A stretch of DNA of 31,450 bases from Aureococcus anophagefferens (Eukaryota > Sar > Pelagophyceae > Pelagomonadales > Pelagomonadaceae). The notes under the pieces are model-generated. The model was not told where the DNA came from. It searched no databases and was given only the letters and a program-made list of their open reading frames with translations. The position numbers and the translations under genes were made by a program. This document shows positions 1 through 8,990 of this stretch, in pieces. Each line of letters opens with the position of its first letter. Position 1 is the first letter of the stretch. The DNA lies in NCBI RefSeq assembly GCF_000186865.1, contig NW_008705574.1, forward strand, positions 1,039,188-1,070,637, in the 5' to 3' direction.

Positions 1-237
1 CGACCGACAGAGGCCCCGAGCGAGGCGCGGACGGGGCCGCATCAGGGCCGCGGTGGCCGTCCGCTGGTTCTCGGTCGCGACGATCTCGGCGAGCGTCGCG
101 CGGCGCGCGGTCGTCCAAAACCGTGAGGGTCGCCCTCGACGAGCTCCATGATGCCGATGCGTCCGACGGAACACAGCGATGGTGATCGGTCGATGCAAAA
201 TTGCGCGCGGACGGCCGAGCGGCGCGTCCTCGCGCGA
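1..237. other. Window start, no gene seen
   Basis: GC-rich sequence that is open in several frames on both strands, as expected by chance at this composition. None of the conceptual products has a recognisable domain and no start is favoured. It leads directly into the tandem repeat beginning near 238. I see no RNA gene here. Confidence 0.5.
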
Positions 238-567
238 CGGCGGAGCGAGTTCGCGGCGCGCCGCAGCCGGATTCCCAGCGATTTCCAACAATTTGTTGTT
301 GGAGCGCGTCGAACAACATACGGTGGGCGTGTCTGGGCCGCCGGTACGGTCCACGGCGTCGGCGGGCGCCGCCCTGGCCCTCGGCGCCACGGTGTCGCGC
401 TACGGCGGAGCGAGTTCGCGGCGCGCCGCGGCCGGATTCCCAGCGATTTCCAACGATCTTTCGGCGGAGCGCGTCGATCAGCATACGGTGGGCGTGTGTG
501 GGGCGCGGGTACGGTCCACGGCGTCGGCGGGCGCCGCTCTGGCCCCGGCGCCACGGCGTCGCGCTCG
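238..567. repeat. Tandem duplication, two ~165-bp copies
   Basis: Copy 1 runs about 238-402 and copy 2 about 403-567, head to tail. Both begin with CGGCGGAGCGAGTTCGCGG and share the block GGTACGGTCCACGGCGTCGG. Copy 1 has an extra short palindrome (CCAACAA TTTG TTGTTGG, about 286-303) that is degraded in copy 2. The copies differ by scattered substitutions, so the duplication is not recent. Open frames cross it on both strands, but I do not trust them as genes. It may belong to a larger dispersed or satellite family that extends to the left. Confidence 0.75.
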
Positions 568-856
568 GTCCGAAACCGTTGCGGCTCGCGCCGCCGGCAC
601 CGAATTGGTGCGCGCCGCGGGTCAGCGGCGTCCATGTGAACCCCTAGGACACGGTGTGACCGCCGGTGGGCCTCCAGGGGGCGCACACATCGCAAGACTT
701 GGCCTGTCGGAGCCTCTTCCTCAAACGCCGACACTGTCGGCGTTTCAGCTCCACCCCCGGCCAGCACGAAATAGGTGCCGTGTCCAAAAAAGGACACATC
801 GACCCGGCGCGTCAACACGCGCGACGGTGCAGCCCGGACGTCCACTCGAGAGGACG
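568..856. other. Upstream region with two perfect hairpins
   Basis: No gene is supported between the repeat and the CS-domain gene starting at 857. Two short perfect inverted repeats stand out. One is at 723-745, with 11-bp arms AAACGCCGACA / TGTCGGCGTTT around a single C. The other is at 780-797, with arms GTGTCC / GGACAC around six A residues. They lie 60-135 bp upstream of the start codon, so they could be promoter or 5' UTR structures. That is inference only. Confidence 0.4.
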
Positions 857-1953
857 ATGTCGGAGAACGTGGAGAAGCGGCTGCAGGAGATCGATGTCGA
901 CGCCGAGGCGCTGACGCGCGAGGAGGTCGTGGCCATGGACAAGGCCCAGCTCCCTGACCCGAACACGCAGATCGAGGCCTTCATGGACGAGGCGTGGCGG
1001 CGCCAGTGCATCCGCGAGGCCTGGGAGACGCGCGAGGCGCCGAAGCGGCCCGAGCGCACCTACGCCATCCCCAACGCCATCCCCGGCGAGACCTACGAGG
1101 GCGCCGTGCGCGGCAAGTACGACTGGGCCAACGAGGCGCCGGAGTTCCGCGACGCGCCCGTCAACGACGTCGGCGCGGAGCAGGGCCACAAAAGAGAGAT
1201 TCAACGTAGCTTCAACGTGAGTGTTCCGCGCGCGCGCGTTCCGGAAAAAACATCCACGCTTCGAGACCGTCCCGAGAGATGATCGCTCGTCCAAGAATCA
1301 GCCGAAACGAGTGGAAAACGGCCGAGAGAGGAGCCTTTGAAGTTGGGAATGTCGCTCTCTTTTGCTGCCCAGGCGCGGAGATCATGGACTACTCGTCGAG
1401 CGACGGCGACCGCAAGTTCTCCGTCTACATCACGCTCGAGGACATCGACCACGTGTCCTCGGAGAAGATGACGCTGACGTTGGGGGAGTCGAAGCGCGAC
1501 GCCAAGTTCACCGTCGACATGCCCGACGCGGGGCAGGACAAGGGTGATTCAACGTCGCTTCAACGTGAGTGTTCCGCGCGCGTCCGTTCTAGAAAAAGCA
1601 TCCACGCTTCGAGAGCGCTCCGAGAGATGATCGCTCGTCCAAAAATCAGCCGAAACGAGTGGAAACCGGCCGAGCTAGAAGCCTTTGAAGTTGGGAATTT
1701 CGCGCTCTTGTCCTGCAGGCCCGACGGCCGCCGCTTCTTCACGGCCTCGGCCGCGCTCCTCAAGCGCGAGGTCCGCAACCCGAAAATCATCCGCAAGCGC
1801 GGCAAGGACACGGTCGTCCTGAAGTTCACGAAGTGCGAGGAGCGCACCTGGGGCCCCTGCTTCGAGAACTACCACGAGATCTTCCCCGCGCCGGGCCGGA
1901 CCATGGCCCAGGACATCCGCGAGCGCCTCCAAAACAAGAAGGCGTCGGCGTAA
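857..1953 (+). CDS. CS/p23-like domain protein, CacyBP/SIP type
   Basis: Exons 857-1172, 1373-1520 and 1719-1953 join in frame to 232 residues. The N-terminal ~100 residues are charged and helical (start MSENVEKRLQEIDVD). A CS fold follows, from about residue 107 to 210, with the sequence order of calcyclin-binding protein/SIP: an SVYITLEDIDHV strand, a central KFTVDMPDGRRFF strand pair, and KDTVVLKFTKCEERTWG near the end. CS/SIP proteins act as co-chaperone-like adaptors for Hsp90 or ubiquitin ligases in cytosol and nucleus; the exact role here is inferred. The ATG at 857 is the first in frame before the conserved part. Both introns are introner insertions (phases 1 and 2). The stop lies 19 bp from the stop of the convergent RING gene. 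Confidence 0.8.
1181..1372 (+). mobile_element. Introner element 1, family A, host-sense
   Basis: 192-bp element flanked by the 8-bp target duplication GCGCGGAG (1173-1180 and 1373-1380). Ends are CAGGGCCACAAAAGAGAG and CTCTCTTTTGCTGCCCAG, imperfect inverted repeats of about 18 bp. The intron is 1173-1372 (200 bp): donor GC from the upstream duplication, acceptor CAG from the element tip. Excision restores GTC GGC GCG GAG ATC ATG, phase 1. The core carries a conserved GTGAGT at 1217-1222 that would shift the frame if used as donor. Confidence 0.92.
1529..1718 (+). mobile_element. Introner element 2, family A, host-sense
   Basis: 190-bp copy between duplications GCCCGACG (1521-1528, 1719-1726). 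The left tip is CGGGGCAGGACAAG. The right tip has lost two C residues (TCCTGCAG) but keeps the acceptor AG. The intron is 1521-1718, GC-AG, phase 2. Removal gives ...VDMPDGRRFF..., restoring the CS-domain strand, which is strong evidence for these boundaries. Confidence 0.92.
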
Positions 1954-1972
1954 GTCACCCAGGAGGCCCGTG

Positions 1973-2893
1973 TTAGCGCGCGCCGACGCGGCGCGTCTGG
2001 GGGAGCGCGCCGTCGGACCGGCCGTCGACGGCGAAGTCGACGAAGCACCGCTCGCAGACGTCGTACTCCGTCGCGTGGAGCACCGTCGTCTCGCCCGACG
2101 CGCACGTGTAGACCGCGCCCCGCGGCGGCACGGGCCGGTCGCACAGGTCGCAGATCACCGACGACGTGCCCCGCGCGACGTCCGCGTGGAGCAACGTCCG
2201 CGCGACGGTCTCGAGGTCGCCGCGGTCGCCGACGTCCGGGAACTCCGTGCAGACCCGCAGGTAGCGCGCGAGGCCGTCCATGCGCAGCAGCGCGCCGCCG
2301 CAGACGCACCGCGGGCCCGCGTCGCCCGCGGCCGCGACCGCGAAGGCCGCCGCGGCGCCGTCGGTGCCGTGCGCGGCCCGCACGGCCGCGACGAGCTCCG
2401 CCTTCTCGAGGTACGCGCCGGGGTCGAGGCCCGACGCCGCCGCGAGCGCCTTTAGTCGTTTGACGCCGAGCCCCTTCAGGTACGCGCCGACGTCCGCCGC
2501 CGCGGGCCGCAATTCCCCGTGGTCCTCGCCGTAGCGCCGGAGCCGCCGCGTCATGAGCGGCGCGGCCTGGCCCGCGAGGCGGTTCACGACGGATTCCACG
2601 CGGTGCTGCGCGGCGTCGGCGTCCTCCGCGCCGGCCGCGCCGCCGCCGGCCGCGACGGAGAAGACGAGCGCGCCCTCGCCGCCCCGCGCGTCGGCGTCGA
2701 AGTCCACGTCGACGGCGACGCGGCACGTCGGGCAACTCGCCTGGCCCCTCGCATTGAACGACGACGCCAGGGCCCGGTCCCAGCAGCGGAAGCAGTAGGA
2801 CACGGCGCAGGCGCAGGGCAGCGCGACGACGTCGCGCGCGTCGAGCGGCTCCATGCAGATGGCGCACTCGCTGCCGTCGTCGAACTCGGCCAT
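1973..2893 (-). CDS. RING-variant protein with ZZ-like C-terminus
   Basis: 306 residues from the ATG at 2893. Residues 10-60 form a RING-type zinc site: ECAIC, then LPCACAVSYCFRCW, then CPTC. The usual C-x-H is C-A-C, so the ligand set is all-cysteine or altered. A SAP-like helical stretch (LKGLGVKRLKALAAASGL) follows in the middle. The C-terminal ~90 residues contain CVCGG and a ZZ-like cluster with ICDLC, YTC and DVCERC. RING proteins are usually E3 ubiquitin ligases; substrates cannot be guessed. The same frame stays open to 3097 and would add about 68 low-complexity residues. I prefer 2893 because the RING begins nine residues later. No intron. Convergent with the CS-domain gene. Confidence 0.78.
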   Translation of the reverse strand: MAEFDDGSECAICMEPLDARDVVALPCACAVSYCFRCWDRALASSFNARGQASCPTCRVAVDVDFDADARGGEGALVFSVAAGGGAAGAEDADAAQHRVESVVNRLAGQAAPLMTRRLRRYGEDHGELRPAAADVGAYLKGLGVKRLKALAAASGLDPGAYLEKAELVAAVRAAHGTDGAAAAFAVAAAGDAGPRCVCGGALLRMDGLARYLRVCTEFPDVGDRGDLETVARTLLHADVARGTSSVICDLCDRPVPPRGAVYTCASGETTVLHATEYDVCERCFVDFAVDGRSDGALPQTRRVGAR

Positions 2894-2935
2894 GGGTCGC
2901 GGCGGCGCGCGGCGTCCGGCGCCGGGCGAGTGCGA

Positions 2936-2989
2936 CGAGTCTGTCGAGTGGCAGCGTCGAGCGAACCGAGTCTGTCGAGTGGCAGCGTC
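2936..2989. repeat. Short tandem repeat upstream of RING gene
   Basis: A 23-bp unit, CGAGTCTGTCGAGTGGCAGC plus GTC, occurs at 2936-2958 and 2967-2989, 31 bp apart. It lies 40-100 bp upstream of the preferred start of the minus-strand RING gene, so it may sit in its promoter or 5' UTR. The rest of 2894-3136 shows no gene. Confidence 0.7.
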
Positions 2990-3136
2990 TCCGCGCGCCG
3001 GCCTCGCCCCACCTTGAGCGGCGTCGAGCAGCACCTTCTCTATTGAGATTGGCATTGCCCTGCAGTTGCACTTCCCTACAGGCTTAGCAGCCCGCACGTG
3101 CGGCGCGATCGAAACGGGTGTGTAGCTTCGCCCCCC

Positions 3137-4045
3137 CTAGGAGGCGGCGGCGGGCCCCCCGAGGGCGGCGGCCTTGTCCTTGGCGACCTGGACCTCGACG
3201 GCGAGGGCGACGAGGTCCCGCTTGCGGACGTCGTCCACGGGCGCGCCGTCGCGCGCGAGGCGCTCGAGGAGCGCGTTCGTCTTCTTCTCGGCCATGGCCG
3301 CGTAGGACGCCGCCCGGTCCGGGACGTCGGCCGCCGGCACGAGCACGACGCTTTCGCCGCCCTCGCCCTCGAAGGCGACGTCCGCGGAATCGTCGGCCGC
3401 GGCGTGGTCCGCGTACGCGGCCCCGAGCGACGCGACGCAGGAGAGGAAGCGCGTCTCGTCCTCGAGGCTCAACTCGTCGTCGACGGACTCGTAGTAGTCG
3501 ACGCAGGCGCTGAACTCGACGACGGCGTCGGACCAGCGCGCCTCGTCGACGTTCAGGCCCGCGAGCTGTTCCGCGCACCGCGCGGCGGCCGCGCCGTCGC
3601 CCGCGGCGAGGAAGATGGACCGCGCCTGGTCCACGAGCTTCCACGCGATCGCCGCGTCGTCCTCGTCGTCGTCGTCGTCGTCCTCGTCGTCGTCGCCGCC
3701 GTCGTCGTCGTCGTCGTCGTCGTCCGCGTCGTCGCCGCCGTCGCCGGGCTCGTCCGCGTCGCCGTCGAGCTTGCGGCGCTTCGCGCTCGGGCCGTCCGCG
3801 CTCGCCTCGGCGTCCGCCTCGCCCGCCGCCGCCGCCTCGCGGCAGGCGCCCATGAGCGCGACGCCGTACTCGTAGTAGACCGGCGCCAGCGCCGGCGCCA
3901 GCTGCTCCGCCTCGCTCTTGCCCTCCGTCGCGACGGCGAGGACCTCCGTGAGCAGCTGCACGGCCTGCTCGAAGCGGCCCGCGCGCCGCATGCGCTTGCC
4001 GGCGATGAAGCGCGGGTCGCCGGCAATGGTGGGGGTCGCGTCCAT
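3137..4045 (-). CDS. NASP/SHNi-TPR histone chaperone
   Basis: 302 residues, intronless. The order matches the NASP/Hif1/Sim3 family. A first TPR-like unit (residues ~10-70, AGKRMRRAGRFEQAVQLLTE then YYEYGVALMGA) is followed by a long insertion with a basic nuclear-signal-like AKRRKL and an almost uninterrupted Asp/Glu run (~95-130). TPR units then resume (AIAWKLVDQARSIFL, WSDAVVEFSACVDYYESV, ASLGAAYADH). NASP proteins bind and store H3-H4 in cytosol and nucleus; the acidic tract contributes to histone binding. The C-terminus is Ala-rich without a recognised motif. It lies 95 bp downstream of the cyclic-nucleotide-binding gene on the same strand. Recognition rests on motif order only. Confidence 0.85.
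   Translation of the reverse strand: MDATPTIAGDPRFIAGKRMRRAGRFEQAVQLLTEVLAVATEGKSEAEQLAPALAPVYYEYGVALMGACREAAAAGEADAEASADGPSAKRRKLDGDADEPGDGGDDADDDDDDDDGGDDDEDDDDDDEDDAAIAWKLVDQARSIFLAAGDGAAAARCAEQLAGLNVDEARWSDAVVEFSACVDYYESVDDELSLEDETRFLSCVASLGAAYADHAAADDSADVAFEGEGGESVVLVPAADVPDRAASYAAMAEKKTNALLERLARDGAPVDDVRKRDLVALAVEVQVAKDKAAALGGPAAAS
3654..3735. repeat. GTC/GAC trinucleotide repeat coding poly-Asp
   Basis: Near-continuous (GTC)n on the plus strand, interrupted by CTC and GCC triplets. Read on the minus strand it encodes the acidic tract of the NASP-like protein. Copy number is likely to vary between strains, as usual for such repeats. Confidence 0.85.
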
Positions 4046-4140
4046 GCCTTTGACGCCTCAAGTCCTGCGAGACTTCCGTCGAGCCGTCCGTCGAGCCGAA
4101 TTGAAATACAACATGCCGCTCAGGAGCCGAAAAAGACGTT

Positions 4141-7100
4141 TTAGTGCAGCGTGCTCTCGCGCTTCTGGGTCATGCGGTGGTTCGTGATGCCGTGGCTCGC
4201 CATGGAGAACGTCTTCCGCTTGACGAGCGCGTTCGTCGCGCGGCGGTCGTAGAAGGTCTGGTTCACGTCCGTGCGGCGCTGGCGCTGGTGCGCGGCGGCC
4301 GTGCCCTGGGCCTCGTCCATGAGGACGGCCTCGGCGTGGTCCTCCTCGCGGATGTTCCAGTCGGCCCGGACGAAGGCGCGGCGCGCGCGGACGCGCTTCT
4401 TGCGGACGATGACGGAGTGCGGGTGGAGTCGCGTGTCCGGCATGGAATCGTAGGCGAAGGGCCTGTGTGGAATTCAAATCTTCAACCCGACTTCAATGTG
4501 AGCGTATGCGACAGTTTCGACGCAATCTCTTCGGCCGTGCTTCGAGAACTCGACGAGAGCAATCGATTCGTCCAAAAATCAGCCGAATCGACTTCGATTT
4601 GACCGAGCTAGAGAATTCTCAAGTTTGGTCAGGACCACCCAAACCAGTGGGTGAATTCCACACAGCGAAGGGCGTCGGCAGGTCGTCGACGAGCTCCGGG
4701 TAGCACTGGAGCTGGTCCTTGGGCGCGATGGAGAGCTTGAGCGCGACCTGGTGCGCCGACGGCGCGCCCTTGACGTTGGGCCGGAACTGGTGCGTCTGGT
4801 CGCCCGGGTGGCGGAAGGGGAGCATCGTCACCAAACGGTCCGTCGTCTCCTCCGCGTCGAAGAGGCTGTTGCGGTCCGCGACGTTCTTGGCGTCGGGCGT
4901 CGGCGGCCGCTTGCCCGGCGACGCCGGCGTCTGCCGGTCGCGCTTCGGCGAGGTCGACCCGCGGGGCCGGCCCTTGCCGCGCGGCGACGGGCTCGACGGC
5001 GGCGGGCCCGGCGGCCGCCGCGGCGCGCCCGACTCTTCGTCGTCGCCCGACGGAACGTCGCTGTCGTCGTCGTCGTCGGACGCCGGCGCCCCCAACACGA
5101 GCGGCGGGGGCTTCGCCGCGGACGCGCGGCGGCTCGTGTCGCGGCCCGACGCGCGCTGCTTCAACCGGTGCGCGAGGTGCGCGGACCGGTAGGCCATCGC
5201 GCGCCGCGCCTCGGCTTTTTGTTTTTCCGCGAGGTCGTCCTGCGCCTTCTTCAGCACCGCGGGCACCTTCTCCTCGGCCTTGGCGCGGTTCGCCTCGGCG
5301 CCCATGAACAAGGCGACGCGCTTCGACACGGCCGTGCCGTTGTGCCGCGCGGGCTCGCGGCGGCTCGCCTCGACGCGGTCGCGGTTCGACGCCCGCGGCG
5401 ACGCCGCGAGCACGTCCTCCACCAAATTCGACCGGAAGTTCTTCCACATCTCCTGCGTCACGAGCATGTCGCGGATCGCCGCCGCCGTCGGCAGCGTGAG
5501 CACCCACTCGGACACGTCCTTCGTGAAGGGCGCGTTCGTCGTGATTAAAGAGTGGAAGAGGTAGCGCGAGATCCAGCCCACCTCCGTGCGCATCGTCGTC
5601 AGCACCGTGCAGCCGTGCCTGTGTGGATTCCAACCGCTGGTTTGGGTGGTCCTGACCAAACTTGAGAATTCTCTAGCTCGGTCACATCGACGTCGATTCG
5701 GCTGATTTTTGGACGGATCGATCGCTCTCGTCGAGTTCTCGACGCACGGCAGAAAGCCTCGCGTCGGCACCGTCGCATACGCTCACATTGAAGTCGGGTC
5801 GAAGATTTGGAATTCCGCGCCGAGCCGCGCTTCTGGCCGAAGAACGTCGCGTCGCTCCAGTCCGTCATCGGGTTGCTCGGCGACTCGTAGGCCGCGTTGA
5901 GCATGGCCAGCTCCAGCACGATGCCCCCGGGGCCCACGGTGCAGAGGCCCAGCTGCTTCGACTTGGAGATGGAGTGGCGGTCCCGCGTCGACTTGTAGAG
6001 GAGCCGCCGCAGCGCGCGCCGCGACGCCGCGGCCGCGATCTCCGCGAAGAACTCCGCGCGCAACCGCTCCCGGCGCTCCGCCTCCGTCTCCGCGGGCCCG
6101 AGGCCGTCCTGGGACACGTGGACGGACTCGCCCTCGTCGTCGCTCTCGCTCTCCTCCTCGGAGATCGCCGAAGCGTCCGACGCGCGGCGGCCGGTCTCGC
6201 GCGTGCCCCGCGACGTCCGGCTCCCGCCGTCGAACGACGCGCCGGGCCCCCGCTTCCCGTAGCGCTCCGTGCACGTCGACGACGCGACGTCGTCCTCGGG
6301 CACCTCCTTGAGCAGGGCGACCTCGCCGCGGAGGAGCACGGGCACGTAGCGCATGCCGTCGAACATCTCGCCCTCGTTCCAGAGGTGCTCGCCTGGGCGG
6401 GAAGAGGGTGCTTCCCTCAGGCTCCTCTCTCGGTCGATGTCCGCTCGTTTCGGCCGATTTTGGGACGGGCGATCATCTCTCGGAGCGGTCTCGACGCGTG
6501 GATCCTTTCCTCTGGAACGATCGCGCGCGGAACATTCAAGTTGAAGCGAACTCGAATCACGGCCCCGGGCGCTCGCCCGCGTGGAACGTCTGGAAGAACG
6601 TGCGCTTCACCATCTCCTCCATGTCGACCTGGCGCAGCTGGCGCAGCGCCGGCGACCGCTGGAGCGTCGTGACCTTGCGGTTGTGGTCGTGGTTCTTGTC
6701 GTTGTGGCGCAGCAATTCGTTGTAGTCCTCGAGCTCGATCCGCAGCAATTCCGACGCCTCCGCGGACGTCACCGTGGCGTTGCGGAAGCCCTCCTCGCGC
6801 AGCGCGACCTCGCCGATGGTGTTGCCGCACTTGGACATGCCCACGTTGTGGCTCTTGCCGTCCTTGCCCTTGACGCAGAGGGAGAAGCGGCCCGCGAGCA
6901 CGAAGTACATGCAATCGCCGCGGTCGCCCTCGCGCATGAGGTCGACGCCGCCCCAGGGGATGGTCACGAGCTTCAAAGCGCGGCACAGCTTCAGGAGCAT
7001 GTCGCGGTCGCTCAACAGCAGGTGGAAGGAGCCCACGGTCTCCAGCAAAGGCCGCAGCTTGTCGCAGTCCTCGTCGGACCGCTCGTCGGGGTCCATGTTG

Positions 7101-7222
7101 AAGACGGAGCGGAACGTGTCGTAGCCGGGGATCTTGTGCTCGTCCTTGAGCGAGAACTGCATCACCGAAAAGCGCGCCTCCGTCGCCTTGCGGTCCGCGC
7201 CGGGCGTCGCGTGGATCTCCAT
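4141..7222 (-). CDS. Cyclic-nucleotide-binding-domain protein, four exons
   Basis: Exons 7222-6577, 6392-5831, 5618-4674 and 4462-4141 join in frame to 824 residues. All three introns are introners (phases 1, 2 and 2). Residues ~60-190 form a cNMP-binding domain: LMREGDRGDCMYFVLAGRF, then the phosphate-binding cassette IGEVALREEGFRNATV, which keeps the Gly-Glu and Arg positions that contact cyclic nucleotide. A second, weaker unit (HLWNEGEMFDGMRYVPVLLR) follows across the first intron. The middle and C-terminal parts are low-complexity and charged: a Ser/Pro/Asp-rich stretch about residues 500-590 and an Arg/Lys-rich tail. The architecture resembles ciliary CNBD2-type proteins more than channels or kinases: I see no transmembrane segment or kinase domain. 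The same frame is open to 7360; 7222 (MEIHATPG) is preferred for a usable divergent promoter. Confidence 0.75.
4463..4665 (+). mobile_element. Introner element 3, family B, host-antisense
   Basis: 203-bp element with perfect 13-bp inverted repeats CTGTGTGGAATTC / GAATTCCACACAG and target duplication CGAAGGGC (4455-4462, 4666-4673; GCCCTTCG in host sense). The host intron is 4673 down to 4463, GC-AG, phase 2, restoring CCG ACG CCC TTC GCC. The core is related to family A (shared TCGTCCAAAAATCAGCCGAA and GACCGAGCTAGA) but the tips are different. It lies opposite in orientation to element 4 in the same gene. Confidence 0.9.
5619..5822 (-). mobile_element. Introner element 4, family B, host-sense
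   Basis: 204-bp copy. The acceptor tip keeps the family B end (CTGTGTGGATTCC on the plus strand); the donor-side tip has drifted to CGGCGCGGAATTCC. The target duplication in host sense is GCGCGGCT (donor side, 5823-5830) against GCACGGCT (5611-5618), one mismatch. The intron is 5830 down to 5619, GC-AG, phase 2, joining CAG AA|G CAC GGC TGC. It is older or more decayed than element 3. Confidence 0.82.
6393..6568 (-). mobile_element. Introner element 5, family A, diverged, host-sense
   Basis: 176-bp copy, the shortest and most diverged of family A. The acceptor tip is intact (CTGGGCGGGAAGAG on plus). The donor tip is degenerate (CCGGGGCC in host sense). Duplications are GCGAGCGC (6569-6576, host sense) and GCGAGCAC (6385-6392). 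The intron is 6576 down to 6393, GC-AG, phase 1, giving FHAGEHLWNEGEM across the junction. The internal GTGAGT is lost here. Confidence 0.83.
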
Positions 7223-7389
7223 GCTGCCCCTCTTGAGAGAGAACGCACGCTGCCGCCACGGTGCCGCACCGTCGTAACCGACGGGGCCGACGGTGCACCC
7301 TGAAGATTTAGTGCTCGTCGACGGCCCAAGGCGAGGCGTTGGCGCTCGCGCCCCGGTCATAGAGGGCAGCAGCCCCCGCCTCCGAAACC
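7223..7389. promoter_or_regulatory. Shared divergent promoter region
   Basis: 167 bp separate the preferred starts of the minus-strand cNMP-binding gene (7222) and the plus-strand LRR gene (7390), so both promoters must lie here. No TATA box or other known motif is evident. Both genes belong to families linked to cilia, which would fit co-regulation, but nothing in the sequence proves it. Confidence 0.4.
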
Positions 7390-8984
7390 ATGGACGACGA
7401 GGTCGGCGTCGCGTCGGACCCCTGCAGCGCCATCGGCTCGCGCAACGCGAAGCACACGGGCAACACGGAGACCCTGTACATGTGCGGCAAGAACATCGGC
7501 TGGCTCGAGGGCTTCGACAAGTTCCCGAACCTCAAGTACCTCTGGCTGAGCCGCAACAAGCTGCGGCGCCTCGACGGTCTGGAGGCGAACTTCCGGATCC
7601 ACTGCCTCTACGCGGGCCACAACCGCGTCGCGTCGCTCGAGGGGTCGTCCGTCGGGCGTTTACTCCACGTCGAGGAGCTCATCCTCAACGACAACCGGCT
7701 CGAGGACTTGAAGACCCACGTCGACATCCTGCAGCGGCTCCGGCGGCTGAAAAGATTGGACCTCTACAACAACCCGCTGGCGGAGGAGACGAGCTACCGG
7801 CTCCACGTCATCAAGGCGATGCCCTGGCTGGAAGTGCTGGACCAGATGAAGATCACGCCCGAGGAGCGCGCCAAGGCGAAGAAGGTGCGGCGCGCGTCCT
7901 TCGACCTCGGCGCGGCGGCGGCGAGCGCCGCCGAGGCGCCGCCCGGCGACCGGCGGCCGTCGTCGGACTCGCGCGCGGATCGCCCCGCGGACCGGACGTC
8001 GCTCGACAGCGCGCCGGGCGAGGGCGTCCCGGCGTTGACCATGGCGCCGCCGGGCGTCGACGACGTCATGGGCACCGTCAAGCGCCGCATCCGCGAGAAG
8101 CGGATCCTCCTGCGGCCGCACTGGGCCGAGGTCGACCGCAGGGCAGGAAAAGAATGATTCAACGTCGCTTCAACGTGAGTGTTCCGCGCGCGATTGTTCC
8201 AGAGAAAGGATCCACGCGTCGAGAGCGCTCCAAGAGATGATCGTTCGTCCAAAAATGAGCCGAAACGACTGGAAAACGACCGAGATATGAGCCTCCAAAG
8301 TTGGGAATCTCGCACTCTTTTCCTGCCCAGGTCGACCGGCGGCGGTTAGGGTACGTCTCCGGCGAGCTCTTCAAGTCCGTGCTCGTGCGCTACGCTCTCT
8401 GGCCCGACGTCGGCGGCGGCGAACTCCTGGAAAAATACGCCTTCTCCGAGAAGCGGTCGCGGCCGAACCGGGAGCTCGCGTCTTCGAAAGCCGTACCCGC
8501 GACGACGACCACCAGCGGCGGGTCGCGCGTCGACTACCTCCGCTTCTGCCGCGACGTCGAGCCTTCCGGGAACCAGGGCCGCGATGTGCTCATCCGCGAG
8601 GCCATCCTCGCGAGCTCCTGGCGCGAGCCCATCCCCGACGTCAGCGTCTGCGCGAGGCTGGCGCAGGCGCGCGCGCGGAAGATCGAGGCGCGCGTCGCCG
8701 CCGAGGAGGAGGCCGCGCGCGTCAAGATGCTCCAGCAGAACAAGGAGGGGCTCGCGGCGCCGCGCGGGTCGACGCCGGGCGAGCCGGGGACCTTCTCCGA
8801 GAAGCGCCAGTACCGCAAGTGCCTCGACACCTTCGCCCAGTTCGTCGCGCCGGACGTCGCCGGCGCGCCCGTGGCCAACACGGCGCGCGGCCGGACGTCC
8901 TACGACCGCGGCGCGCCCGCGGACAGCCTCAGCCGCCGCGCGCGGCCGCCGCCCGTGCCCCACGTCCGCACGTTCCAGCTCTAA
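7390..8984 (+). CDS. LRRC72-like leucine-rich-repeat protein
   Basis: Exons 7390-8130 and 8331-8984 give 464 residues; phase 0 intron. Residues ~25-150 hold LRR units of the SDS22/LRRC type: TLYMCGKNIGWLEGF, LKYLWLSRNKLRRLDGL, VEELILNDNRLEDL, LKRLDLYNNPLAEE. The LRRs end in the cap-like YRLHVIKAMPWLEVLDQM, then ITPEERAKAKK. That ending matches the LRRC72 style found with cilia and flagella. A Ser/Ala/Pro linker follows, then a helical, EF-hand-like segment split by the intron (RIREKRILLRPHWAEVDRR then LGYVSGELFKSVLVRY and VDYLRFCRDV); I do not see full calcium-binding loops. The C-terminus is basic and disordered. The stop is 6 bp from the stop of the convergent TPR gene. Confidence 0.8.
8139..8330 (+). 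mobile_element. Introner element 6, family A, host-sense
   Basis: 192-bp element between perfect duplications GTCGACCG (8131-8138, 8331-8338). Tips are CAGGGCAGGAAAAG and CTTTTCCTGCCCAG. The intron is 8131-8330, exactly 200 bp, GT-AG, phase 0 (GAG|GTC GAC CGG). One of the cleanest copies. Confidence 0.95.
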
Positions 8985-8990
8985 TTGCAC

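Noticed and set aside
1217..1372. Using the internal GTGAGT as the true donor of introner introns
   Set aside because: It would retain 44 nt and shift the frame in host genes, whereas the duplication-based donor restores continuous conserved domains in all cases.
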